NCBI RefSeq assembly: GCF_002101555.1
Contig: NZ_LQOL01000058.1
Location: forward strand, 124,001 to 188,000
DNA length: 64,000 bases
Direction: 5' to 3'
From: Mycolicibacterium canariasense
GTDB taxonomy: Bacteria > Actinomycetota > Actinomycetes > Mycobacteriales > Mycobacteriaceae
Both the position numbers and the translations under genes were made by a program. Under the pieces are notes generated by a model. That model did no database searches and was not told the DNA's origin. It worked only from the letters and a program-made list of their open reading frames with translations. Shown piece by piece: positions 1 to 7,637 of the stretch (position 1 is its first letter; the number at the start of each line of letters is the position of its first letter).

Positions 1-44
1 TGGTGGAGCAGGCCAATGCGGTCCGGCCGAGGACCCGGGTATGA
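1..44 (+). CDS. C-terminal tail of an upstream gene, probably a PknG-like Ser/Thr protein kinase (partial)
   Basis: The third reading frame is open from the window edge and ends at TGA 42-44, giving a tail that reads VEQANAVRPRTRV. It overlaps the next start codon by the ATGA arrangement used throughout this operon. The tail resembles the C-terminal end I recall for mycobacterial PknG (...ANKVRP...), the TPR-bearing soluble kinase. A kinase here would fit the phosphatase and FHA genes that follow. Only 13 residues are visible, so this is a suggestion rather than an identification. Confidence 0.45.
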   Translation, partial: VEQANAVRPRTRV

Positions 45-1042
45 CGGGGGTACTGCCCGGCACCGGCTGCCCGCGCTGCGCGCAGCCCACCCATCCTGCC
101 GACCGGTTCTGTGAGAGTTGTGGCGCGGCACTGGCCGACGCCACCACCGTCGTCATCCCGCGTCCCGGCCGCGGTGTCGGGCCGTGTGCCGACTGCGGCG
201 CGTCGGTGGGTGCCGACGGCTACTGCACGACGTGTGGTCAGCTGCGGTCCGAACCGGACCGCGACGAGGCCGAACTCGGCGGTGTTGCGATGGTCACCGA
301 CCGCGGTATCGAGCACGCCCGCAACGAGGACGCCGGCGCGGTGGGGATTCTGGCTCCCGCCGACGGGGGCCGGCCGCATGCGATCGCGGTCGTGGTCTGC
401 GACGGCGTGTCGACGTCGATCAATCCTCACGTGGCGTCGGGCGCGGCGGCTCGGGCGGGTGTGGCGCAGATACTGGACGCCCTGTCCGGTTCGCGCGACG
501 CGGTGGCCGCCATGTATGCCGGGCTGGCCGGTGCCGCGGCCGCACCGACGGCCGGTGCCGGGATCCCCGGCTCGTGTACGTTCACCGCGGTCATCGTGCT
601 GCCCGGCGACGGCAACACCCAGGTGACGGTGGGCAATGTCGGCGACAGCCGGTCCTACTGGCTGCCCGACCCGCCCGCGGTCGGGCGGCAGCTCACCGTG
701 GACGACTCGCTGGCCCAGGAGCTGATCGCCGCGGGCGCCGCGCCGCAGTCCGAGGCGGTGCTGCGCGGCGCCCACACGCTGACCCGCTGGCTCGGTGCCG
801 ACGCCGAGCCCACGCCCTGGACCGAGCGCAGCGTGCACATCCTCAGCGTGACCGGGCCCGGCGCGCTGGTGGTGTGCAGCGACGGATTGTGGAACTACCT
901 GCCCGAGCCCGACGCGCTGCGGGAGTTCTGTACCCGCACCGACGCGGTATCGGCGGCCCGGGCGCTGACCGACCGTGCGTTGCACGCCGGCGGCGCCGAC
1001 AACATCACGGTGGCCGTGATCCCGATCGGAGGAGCCTCATGA
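41..1042 (+). CDS. PP2C-family Ser/Thr phosphatase with two N-terminal zinc ribbons
   Basis: This is a 333-residue soluble protein. Residues 10-27 (C10, C13, C24, C27) and 49-65 (C49, C52, C62, C65) form two CxxC...CxxC zinc-ribbon knuckles. A PP2C catalytic domain follows from about residue 80, with the signature segments RNEDA (94-98), VVCDG, GNVGDSR, VVCSDGLW and GGADNITV, which carry the metal-binding aspartates. The family removes phosphate from Ser/Thr of proteins using two Mn/Mg ions. There is no membrane segment, unlike PstP, so it is probably a cytosolic phosphatase working with the vWA and FHA proteins downstream. The start overlaps the upstream stop and the end overlaps the next start (ATGA), which implies translational coupling in one operon. 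Confidence 0.9.
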   Translation: MTGVLPGTGCPRCAQPTHPADRFCESCGAALADATTVVIPRPGRGVGPCADCGASVGADGYCTTCGQLRSEPDRDEAELGGVAMVTDRGIEHARNEDAGAVGILAPADGGRPHAIAVVVCDGVSTSINPHVASGAAARAGVAQILDALSGSRDAVAAMYAGLAGAAAAPTAGAGIPGSCTFTAVIVLPGDGNTQVTVGNVGDSRSYWLPDPPAVGRQLTVDDSLAQELIAAGAAPQSEAVLRGAHTLTRWLGADAEPTPWTERSVHILSVTGPGALVVCSDGLWNYLPEPDALREFCTRTDAVSAARALTDRALHAGGADNITVAVIPIGGAS

Positions 1043-2334
1043 GTGCCGCTGGGCCGCAGTCTATTTCGGTTGACGTAGACCACAACCACTACATCGCCGA
1101 GGGTTCCGGGACGGTGGATGCCATCGTCAGCGTCATGGTGCCAGAGGGTGTCGCCGTCGCCGACGGCACCGACCGGGTCGAGGCCATCATCATCGACTGC
1201 TCCACCTCGATGCGTTCGCCGGCCACCAAATTCGACGAGGCCAAACGCGCCACCGCGGCGGCCATCGGAGAACTGGTCGACGGCACCTATTTCACCATCA
1301 TCGCCGGCACCGAACGCGCCACCTACGTCTACCCGCTGGACGGGTGGCCGGTCCCCGCGTCGGCGGCGACCAGGGCCGAGGCGTTACGGGCGGTCGATGC
1401 GTTGCGGCCCAAGGGCGGTACCGCGATGGGCACCTGGCTGGCGCATGTGCGCGGTGTGGTCGCCGCGCATCCGGGCGCGATCATCCACGCCATCCTGCTG
1501 ACCGACGGGAAGAACGAGCACGAAACCCCGGAGGCTCTGGGCGAGCAGATCGGGCTGTCCGAGGGCGAATTCACCTGCGACTGCCGGGGTGTGGGCACCG
1601 ATTGGCAGGTCGACGAGCTGCGCGCGATCTCCTCGGCGCTGCTGGGCACTGTCGACATCGTGGCCGACCCGGAGGATCTGGCCGAGGATTTCGCCGCCAT
1701 GATGCGCACCTCGATGAGCAAGTCGATCGCCGGGCTGACGCTGCGGTTGTGGACGCCGGCCGGGGCCAGGGTGGCCTTCGTCAAACAGGTGGCGCCCACC
1801 GTGGAGGATCTCACCGCGCGCCGGGCCGAGGCGGGCGCGCAGGCGGGGGAGTATCCGCTGGGGTCCTGGGGCGCCGAGGAACGCGACTACCACATCCAGG
1901 TGGAGGTCGAGCCCGCCGACGTGGGCCGGGAGAAACTCGCGGCGCGCGTGAGTGTCGTTGCCGGTGAACAGATTCTGGGGCAGGGACTGGTGAAGGCGGT
2001 GTGGACGGCCGATACCTCGCTGTCGGCGGTGATCAGCCGCCGGGTGGCGCATTACACCGGTCAGGCCGAACTCGCCCAGGCCGTGCAGGAGGGGCTGAGC
2101 GCGCGCAAGGACGGTGACGTGCAGACCGCCACCGCCCGCCTGCAGCGGGCCATGGACCTCGCGGTGGAGTCTGGCAACACCGGTACCGCGAAACTGCTGC
2201 GTGGCGTCGTCGAGGTGGACGAGCGCACCGGCACCGTGGCGCTGCGGCGCGAGGTGGCCGCGGCCGACGAGATGGCACTCGATGCGCGGTCGACCAAGAC
2301 CGCGCGGGTACGCAAGGAAGCGGGGGACAGCTGA
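1039..2334 (+). CDS. von Willebrand factor A (vWA) domain protein
   Basis: This 431-residue protein begins at ATG 1039, inside the stop of the phosphatase gene and behind a GGAGGAG ribosome site at 1027-1033. The vWA domain starts near residue 47 with the MIDAS motif DCSTS (53-57). It continues with a GGTAMG threonine and an LLTDGKN strand, so the metal-ion-dependent adhesion site looks intact. The C-terminal third is helical and rich in Ala, Glu and Arg, perhaps a protein-interaction region. vWA proteins of this type usually act as scaffolds or substrate adaptors. Between a PP2C phosphatase and an FHA protein it probably joins a phosphorylation-controlled complex, but partner and target cannot be read from the sequence. 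Confidence 0.88.
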   Translation: MSAAGPQSISVDVDHNHYIAEGSGTVDAIVSVMVPEGVAVADGTDRVEAIIIDCSTSMRSPATKFDEAKRATAAAIGELVDGTYFTIIAGTERATYVYPLDGWPVPASAATRAEALRAVDALRPKGGTAMGTWLAHVRGVVAAHPGAIIHAILLTDGKNEHETPEALGEQIGLSEGEFTCDCRGVGTDWQVDELRAISSALLGTVDIVADPEDLAEDFAAMMRTSMSKSIAGLTLRLWTPAGARVAFVKQVAPTVEDLTARRAEAGAQAGEYPLGSWGAEERDYHIQVEVEPADVGREKLAARVSVVAGEQILGQGLVKAVWTADTSLSAVISRRVAHYTGQAELAQAVQEGLSARKDGDVQTATARLQRAMDLAVESGNTGTAKLLRGVVEVDERTGTVALRREVAAADEMALDARSTKTARVRKEAGDS

Positions 2335-2951
2335 TGCCGACCTGCGTCGAGGGACATACCTCCGCCGCCGCCGATTTCTGCGATGTGTGCGGATCCCCGA
2401 TCGGGGACCCGGTCGCGCCGCCGCCGCCGGCCCCTGCGGCGCAGTGCCCGGCGTGTGGGGCGGCGATCGGCGGCCGGTTCTGTGAAGCCTGCGGCCATGA
2501 TTCGGCGCTGCCTGCACCCGATGCGGCGCCGCCCGGTACGGCACCGCCCGCGGTCACCTGGACCGCCGTCGTTGCCGCCGATCGGGAGTTCTATCAACGG
2601 GTGCTGGCCCGTGAAGGCCCGGACACCGTCGACTTCCCGGACTATTTCCCGCACCGCCGCATCCCCCTGGACCAGGACGTCACCCTGATCGGCAGACGCA
2701 ACCCGGACAAGGGGGTCGACCCCCAGATCGACCTCGCCCTGCACCCGACCGACCGCGGGGTCTCCACCCAGCACGCCGTGCTGCGGTTGCGCGACGGCGC
2801 CCTGACCATCACCGATATCGGGTCCACCAACGGCACCAGCCTCAACGGCAGCGACGACCGACTGCCGCAAGGGCAGGAGATCCCGCTGGCCGACGGGGAC
2901 CGCATCCACGTCGGGGCGTGGACCACCATCACCGTGGTGCACACGGCTTAG
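2334..2951 (+). CDS. FHA-domain protein with N-terminal zinc ribbons
   Basis: This is a 205-residue protein whose ATG overlaps the stop of the vWA gene by one base. The N-terminus has metal-ligand candidates C4, H8, C16, C19 and C38, C41, C50, C53, parallel to the ribbons on the phosphatase encoded first in the operon. After a Pro/Ala linker comes an FHA domain (about residues 105-195) with the phosphothreonine-binding features GRR, STQH and GSTNGT. FHA domains bind pThr peptides. This one likely reads phosphorylation written by the kinase whose gene seems to end at the window edge. It recalls GarA-type signalling but is a different protein because of its zinc ribbons. Confidence 0.9.
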   Translation: MPTCVEGHTSAAADFCDVCGSPIGDPVAPPPPAPAAQCPACGAAIGGRFCEACGHDSALPAPDAAPPGTAPPAVTWTAVVAADREFYQRVLAREGPDTVDFPDYFPHRRIPLDQDVTLIGRRNPDKGVDPQIDLALHPTDRGVSTQHAVLRLRDGALTITDIGSTNGTSLNGSDDRLPQGQEIPLADGDRIHVGAWTTITVVHTA

Positions 2952-3018
2952 CGGTGGGGACGACTCAGCGGTAGGACGACTTGGGGAGTCTTACCCACCT
3001 TTACCGAGACCCACCCCG

Positions 3019-3031
3019 TAAGCTCGATTGT
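3019..3031 (+). promoter_or_regulatory. Candidate leaderless promoter of pafA
   Basis: TAAGCT at 3019-3024 matches the mycobacterial -10 consensus TAnnnT. It is followed by seven bases and then the GTG start at 3032, so transcription should begin at or within a base of the start codon. No Shine-Dalgarno sequence precedes the GTG. The same hexamer and spacing precede pafB. This is inferred from sequence only. Confidence 0.6.
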
Positions 3032-4390
3032 GTGCAGCGACGGATCATGGGTATCGAGACCGAATTTGGCGTGACCTGCACTTTCCACGGTCATCGTCGG
3101 CTCAGCCCGGACGAGGTTGCCCGCTATCTGTTCCGGCGGGTGGTGTCGTGGGGCCGCAGTTCCAACGTCTTTCTCCGCAACGGGGCCCGGTTGTACCTCG
3201 ACGTGGGATCGCACCCGGAGTACGCCACCGCGGAGTGCGACAACCTGGCCCAGCTGGTCACCCACGACCGTGCGGGTGAGCGCGTGCTCGAGGACCTGCT
3301 GATCGACGCCGAACAGCGGCTCGCCGACGAGGGCATCGGCGGCGATATCTACCTGTTCAAGAACAACACCGACTCCGCGGGTAACTCCTACGGCTGCCAC
3401 GAGAACTACCTGATCGTGCGCGCGGGCGAGTTCTCCCGGATCTCCGACGTGCTGCTGCCCTTCCTGGTCACCCGCCAGCTGATCTGCGGTGCCGGCAAGG
3501 TGCTGCAGACGCCGAAGGCGGCGACGTTCTGCCTGAGCCAGCGCGCCGAGCACATCTGGGAGGGCGTCTCCAGCGCCACCACCCGCTCCCGGCCCATCAT
3601 CAACACCCGCGACGAGCCGCACGCCGACGCCGAGAAGTACCGCCGGCTGCATGTCATCGTCGGCGACTCGAACATGAGCGAGACCACCACCATGCTCAAG
3701 GTGGGCACGGCCTCGCTGGTACTGGAGATGATCGAGGCGGGGGTGGCGTTCCGGGACTTCTCGCTGGACAACCCGATCCGGGCCATCCGTGAGGTCAGCC
3801 ATGACCTGACCGGGCGCCGGCCGGTGCGCCTCGCCGGTGGCCGGCAGGCCAGCGCGCTGGACATCCAGCGGGAGTACTACGGCCGCGCCGTCGAGTATCT
3901 GCAAACCCGGGAATCCAACCCACAGGTCGAGCAGGTCGTCGACCTGTGGGGGCGCCAGCTGGATGCGGTGGAGAGCCAGGATTTCGCGAAGGTGGACACC
4001 GAGATCGACTGGGTGATCAAACGCAAGCTGTTCCAGCGCTACCAGGACCGCTACGACATGGAGCTGTCCGACGCGAAGATCGCCCAGCTCGACCTCGCCT
4101 ATCACGACATCAAGCGCGGCCGCGGGGTGTTCGACCTGTTGCAGCGCAAGGGGCTGGCGGCCCGCGTCACCACCGACGAGGAGATCGAGGCCGCGGTCAA
4201 CACCCCGCCGCAGACCACCCGGGCCAAGCTGCGCGGCGAGTTCATCAGTGCCGCACAGGAAGCCGGCCGGGACTTCACCGTCGACTGGGTGCACCTCAAG
4301 CTCAACGATCAGGCGCAGCGCACGGTGTTGTGCAAGGACCCGTTCCGGTCGGTCGACGAGCGGGTCAAGCGGCTGATCGCCAGCATGTAG
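3032..4390 (+). CDS. pafA: Pup--protein ligase PafA (proteasome accessory factor A)
   Basis: PafA ligates the prokaryotic ubiquitin-like protein Pup, through its C-terminal glutamate, to substrate lysines and so marks proteins for the mycobacterial proteasome. The 452-residue product is close to identical in length and sequence to the M. tuberculosis protein as I recall it. The N-terminal MGIETEFG segment contains E9, and D57 in YLDVGSHPEY is the expected catalytic base. The glutamine-synthetase-like fold is followed by a small C-terminal domain ending in KRLIASM. GTG 3032 is chosen because it gives the family N-terminus (MQRRIMGIE) and sits seven bases after a TAAGCT -10. An earlier in-frame start would add 17 non-conserved residues. 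In M. tuberculosis pafB and pafC follow directly; here they lie 6.4 kb away. Confidence 0.98.
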   Translation: MQRRIMGIETEFGVTCTFHGHRRLSPDEVARYLFRRVVSWGRSSNVFLRNGARLYLDVGSHPEYATAECDNLAQLVTHDRAGERVLEDLLIDAEQRLADEGIGGDIYLFKNNTDSAGNSYGCHENYLIVRAGEFSRISDVLLPFLVTRQLICGAGKVLQTPKAATFCLSQRAEHIWEGVSSATTRSRPIINTRDEPHADAEKYRRLHVIVGDSNMSETTTMLKVGTASLVLEMIEAGVAFRDFSLDNPIRAIREVSHDLTGRRPVRLAGGRQASALDIQREYYGRAVEYLQTRESNPQVEQVVDLWGRQLDAVESQDFAKVDTEIDWVIKRKLFQRYQDRYDMELSDAKIAQLDLAYHDIKRGRGVFDLLQRKGLAARVTTDEEIEAAVNTPPQTTRAKLRGEFISAAQEAGRDFTVDWVHLKLNDQAQRTVLCKDPFRSVDERVKRLIASM

Positions 4391-4393
4391 GGC

Positions 4394-5425
4394 TCAGCCC
4401 GAGTCGCGCACCACCAGGGTCGGGGTCAGCCGCTCCGAGTCGGGCGTGCCGCCGCCGAGGATGTCGATCAGCAGTTCGACCCCGCGGCGACCCATCCGGT
4501 GCATGGGCGAATGCACGGTGGTCAGCGGTGTCGGCAGTTCGGCGGCGATCGGTATGTCGTTGTAGCCGATCAGCGCAACGTCTTCGGGGACCCGCAGGCC
4601 GCGGTCGCGCAGCACGCCGAGCGCGCCGATCGCGGCGAAGTCGTTGGTGGCGAAGATGGCGTCCGGGTAGGGCTCGCCGGCCAAGAGTTTCTCCGCGGCT
4701 TGCCGGCCGCCCGCGGCGTCGAACGGCCCCCACACGACGCGGTCGTCGGGCACGTGGAGGCCGGCCTCGGTGAACGCGTCCACCGCACCCTTGGTCCGTT
4801 CGATCGCCGTGGACGTGAACGGCAGCCCGGCCAGCACGCCGAGATCGCGCCGGCCCGCGGCCACCAGCCGGCGGCCCACCAGCCGGCCGCCGAGCAGATC
4901 GTCACAGGTCACCGAGACATGCTCACCCGAGTGGCGGGACACCAGCACGAACGGGACACCCCGGGCGGCCAGATCGGCCAGCAGGGGATCGTCGCGATGG
5001 GCGTCGCCGAAGATCATCCCTTCGACGCGGCGCTGCAACATCATGTCCGTCCGGGACACCTTGTTGGCCGGATCGTCGAGTGAGTTGGTGACGAACGTCG
5101 AGTAGCCGTTGTCCGTCGCGGCCTCTTCGATGCCTTCGTAGATGGTGGCCAGCACGAAATCCTGCAGGCGGGGCACCAGTACGCCCACCAGACCCGATTT
5201 GGCGGTGCGCAGGCTGGCCGCGTGCGGATTCGGCCGATACGCCCTGGATGCGGCGCATTCCCTGATCCGCGCCACGGTCCGGGCCGAGGCCCAGCGGTGG
5301 GCGGCGTCCCCGTCGGCCTTGAGCACCCGCGACACCGTGGACGCGCTCACACCCACCTCTTCGGCGATCATCCGCAAGGTGACGGGGGCGAGCCGGCCCG
5401 CGGCCGATGCGGCTGGGTCGGTCAT
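4394..5425 (-). CDS. LacI-family transcriptional regulator
   Basis: This is a 343-residue repressor-type protein. The N-terminus has the LacI helix-turn-helix (VTLRMIAEEVGVS...STVSRVL), followed by a hinge region and a periplasmic-binding-protein-like effector domain (GLVGVLVP, GMIFGD, IFATNDFAAIGAL, DVALIGYND). ATG 5425 has a strong AAGGAGG ribosome site. A longer reading to 5617 would run through the regulatory region. It is divergent from the asparaginase operon, and a double LacI-type operator lies between them, so it is very probably the local repressor of that operon. The effector is unknown, but the neighbours suggest an amide, imide or amino-acid derivative. Its stop lies four bases past the pafA stop in convergent orientation. 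Confidence 0.93.
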   Translation of the reverse strand: MTDPAASAAGRLAPVTLRMIAEEVGVSASTVSRVLKADGDAAHRWASARTVARIRECAASRAYRPNPHAASLRTAKSGLVGVLVPRLQDFVLATIYEGIEEAATDNGYSTFVTNSLDDPANKVSRTDMMLQRRVEGMIFGDAHRDDPLLADLAARGVPFVLVSRHSGEHVSVTCDDLLGGRLVGRRLVAAGRRDLGVLAGLPFTSTAIERTKGAVDAFTEAGLHVPDDRVVWGPFDAAGGRQAAEKLLAGEPYPDAIFATNDFAAIGALGVLRDRGLRVPEDVALIGYNDIPIAAELPTPLTTVHSPMHRMGRRGVELLIDILGGGTPDSERLTPTLVVRDSG

Positions 5426-5465
5426 CGCTACCTCCTTGAGCGCCGGCTCGGCCCGTCGGTCCACT

Positions 5466-5492
5466 GTGCAGCTCACACGGTGCAGCTCACAC
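5466..5492. repeat. Tandem 13-bp direct repeat in the LacI-gene leader
   Basis: GTGCAGCTCACAC occurs at 5466-5478 and again at 5480-5492, a 14-bp period of a little over one helical turn. It lies in the 5' region of the lacI-type gene, on its upstream side. It could be a second regulator site or a duplication. No protein can be assigned from sequence. Confidence 0.55.
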
Positions 5493-5525
5493 CTTAACGG
5501 CGGCGGTTCACCATGTTTCACGGAG

Positions 5526-5560
5526 TTTACACAAACGATTGGCCCAAACGATTGTGTAAA
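5526..5560. promoter_or_regulatory. Double LacI-type operator / long inverted repeat
   Basis: A 35-bp element begins with TTTACACAA and ends with its exact reverse complement TTGTGTAAA. Inside it the decamer CAAACGATTG is repeated directly (5532-5541 and 5545-5554). The central CG in an AAACGATT context is typical of LacI-family half-sites. It lies between the divergent LacI gene and the asparaginase gene, where autorepression and operon repression would be expected. Confidence 0.7.
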
Positions 5561-5637
5561 GGGCGGGGGTGGTGTTTCATTGGCCGGGAACTGGCCCACC
5601 GCCGGTTGTCTGCCCACTACGAATCGAGTCTGCTGAG

Positions 5638-6609
5638 TTGCCCCACGTCGTTGTCCTCACCACCGGCGGCACCATCTCGTCGCGCAGCACCCCGGACGCC
5701 GTCGTCGCGGTGGACGACGCGACGGCCGTGCTGTCCGGTATCGAACCCGGCGACGGCATCACCATCGAGGCGCGCGACCTGCTGCGGGTCGGCTCGTACC
5801 GGATGTCGCTGGCCGATATGCGCCGCGTCGCCGACGAGGTGGCCCGCGCCTCGGCGCGCGACGACGTCGACGGTGTGGTGATCACCCACGGCACCGACAC
5901 GCTGGAAGAGACGGCGATCCTGCTGGATCTGCTGCATGCCGACGACCGGCCGGTCGTCCTGACCGGCGCGCAACGTGCCGCCGATATCGGCGACACCGAC
6001 GGGCCCCGCAATCTCGGTGACGCGGTGGCCGTCGCCGCGGACCCGGCCGCGCGCGCACACGGCGTGCTGGTGGTGTTCGCCGGGGCGGTCTTCGCCGCCC
6101 GCGGTGTGCGCAAGGCGCACACCGTCGACCTCGCGGCGTTCGGCAATCCAGCCGGCACCGCAGGCGTGGTGCATTCCCGCGCGGTCACCATGCACAGCGT
6201 GCCCACCCGGCCACCGGTACTGACCCACCCCGGAGCGGCGTTCGACACGGTCAGGGTCGACATCGTCGCGGCGTATCCCGGTGGTGACGGGACCCTCCTG
6301 CGGGCCGCCGCCCAGGCCGGTGCCCGCGGAATCGTGTTGGCCGGCATGGGAATCGGCAATGCCCCACCCGGTGTCGCCGACGCCGTGGCCGAACTGGTCG
6401 CCGACGGTGTCGTGGTGGCGCTGGCCACCCGGGTTGCGGCCGGACCGGTGTTACCGGTGTACGGGGCCGGCGGTGGCAGCGATCTGGTGGCCGCGGGCGC
6501 CGTCGCGGTGGGACTGCCGGCATCACAAGCCCGGATCGTGCTGGCGCTGCTGCTGTCGGGGGATCGGTCCCCGGCGGCGGTCGGGGCGGCGCTTCGGACC
6601 TACGCATAA
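5638..6609 (+). CDS. Asparaginase / glutaminase-like amidohydrolase
   Basis: Type I/II L-asparaginases hydrolyse asparagine, or a related side-chain amide, to the acid and ammonia. From TTG 5638 the protein has 323 residues and starts PHVVVLTTGGTI, with the nucleophilic Thr at residue 12. The second catalytic block THGTDTLEET and the RKAHT lysine region are also present. No signal peptide is evident, so it should be cytosolic. In-frame GTG codons at 5569 and 5572 would add about 23 residues unlike the family, so I prefer TTG 5638, though the start is uncertain. It is the first gene of the island operon, directly downstream of the LacI double operator. Because it sits beside an imidase-like gene, its natural substrate may be a half-amide rather than asparagine. 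Confidence 0.88.
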   Translation: MPHVVVLTTGGTISSRSTPDAVVAVDDATAVLSGIEPGDGITIEARDLLRVGSYRMSLADMRRVADEVARASARDDVDGVVITHGTDTLEETAILLDLLHADDRPVVLTGAQRAADIGDTDGPRNLGDAVAVAADPAARAHGVLVVFAGAVFAARGVRKAHTVDLAAFGNPAGTAGVVHSRAVTMHSVPTRPPVLTHPGAAFDTVRVDIVAAYPGGDGTLLRAAAQAGARGIVLAGMGIGNAPPGVADAVAELVADGVVVALATRVAAGPVLPVYGAGGGSDLVAAGAVAVGLPASQARIVLALLLSGDRSPAAVGAALRTYA

Positions 6610-6636
6610 CCGTCATCGTCGAAAGGAATCACCAAC

Positions 6637-7536
6637 ATGACCAATGGATCCGGCAAGAACATCTTCGTCGCCTTCGGGGTCGACGTCGACGCCGTGGGCG
6701 GCTGGCTCGGCTCGTACGGCGGCGAGGAGTCACCCGGTGACATCTCCCGCGGCGTCTTCGCCGGTGAGGTCGGGGTGCCCCGCCTCAACCGGCTGTTCGA
6801 CCGCTACGGCCTGCGCACCACGTGGTTCTGGCCCGGCCACTCGATCGAGACCTTCCCCGTGCAGTTCGACGAGGTGGTGGCCGCGGGGCACGAGATCGGG
6901 CTGCACGGCTACAGCCACGAGAACCCGATCGCCATGAGTCGCCAGCAGGAGTCCGACATCCTGGACCACTGCATCGATCTCATCACCACCAGGGCGGGAC
7001 GGCGGCCCACCGGGTATGTCGCCCCGTGGTGGGAATTCAGCAGGGTCACCAACGAACTGCTGATCGAGCGCGGTATCAAGTACGACCACTCCCTGATGCA
7101 CCGGGACTTCGAGCCCTACTACGTGCGTGTCGGTGACCAGTGGGCGCCGATCGATTACGACAAACCCGCCGCGGCATGGATGAAGCCGTTGACCCGCGGT
7201 ACCGAAACCGACCTCGTCGAGATCCCGGCCAGTTGGTACCTCGACGACCTGCCGCCCATGATGTTCATCAAGACCAGCCCCAACAGCCACGGCTTCGTGA
7301 ACCCCCGGCACATCGAGGAGATGTGGCGCGATCAATTCGATTGGGTGTATCGCGAATCCGATTACGCCGTCTTCACTTTCACCATCCACCCGGATGTGTC
7401 CGGCCGTCCGCAGGTGCTGCTCATGCTGGAACGCCTGATCGAACACATCAACACCCACGCCGGCGTCACCTGGACCACCTTCGACGCGATCGCCGACGAC
7501 TTCCTGGCCCGCCGGCCACGAAACCCGGCCGCCTAG
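6637..7536 (+). CDS. NodB-homology polysaccharide deacetylase-like protein (possible cyclic-imide hydrolase)
   Basis: This 299-residue protein has an AAAGGA ribosome site before ATG 6637. It has the NodB-fold metal site: the aspartate in FGVDVDA near the N-terminus and the two histidines in GLHGYSHEN. The sequence (VGGWLGSYGGEE, GVPRLNRLFDRYG, TTWFWPGHSIETFP) belongs to the cytosolic PuuE/HpPgdA-like branch rather than to secreted chitin or peptidoglycan deacetylases, and it has no signal peptide. Some cyclic-imide hydrolases (imidases) are reported in this branch. With a soluble asparaginase upstream and a transporter downstream, hydrolysis of a small ring imide or amide is more likely than cell-wall modification. 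That substrate is inference. Confidence 0.85.
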   Translation: MTNGSGKNIFVAFGVDVDAVGGWLGSYGGEESPGDISRGVFAGEVGVPRLNRLFDRYGLRTTWFWPGHSIETFPVQFDEVVAAGHEIGLHGYSHENPIAMSRQQESDILDHCIDLITTRAGRRPTGYVAPWWEFSRVTNELLIERGIKYDHSLMHRDFEPYYVRVGDQWAPIDYDKPAAAWMKPLTRGTETDLVEIPASWYLDDLPPMMFIKTSPNSHGFVNPRHIEEMWRDQFDWVYRESDYAVFTFTIHPDVSGRPQVLLMLERLIEHINTHAGVTWTTFDAIADDFLARRPRNPAA

Positions 7537-7637
7537 TCCGAACACCCGAGCCGGGGTGGCGATTGCGACCCGACACCCCGACCCGGCCCCACCGATGAAG
7601 CCACACCATCCGCACGACCCACCGGAGGACCTCCAGT

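Noticed and set aside
3002..3018. PafBC-dependent promoter motif upstream of pafA
   Set aside because: The sequence at the expected distance before TAAGCT does not match TTGTCRGTG. The same is true upstream of pafB.
2948..4294. A 448-residue open frame antisense to pafA
   Set aside because: It is a shadow of pafA, low in recognised motifs, with no ribosome site or promoter.
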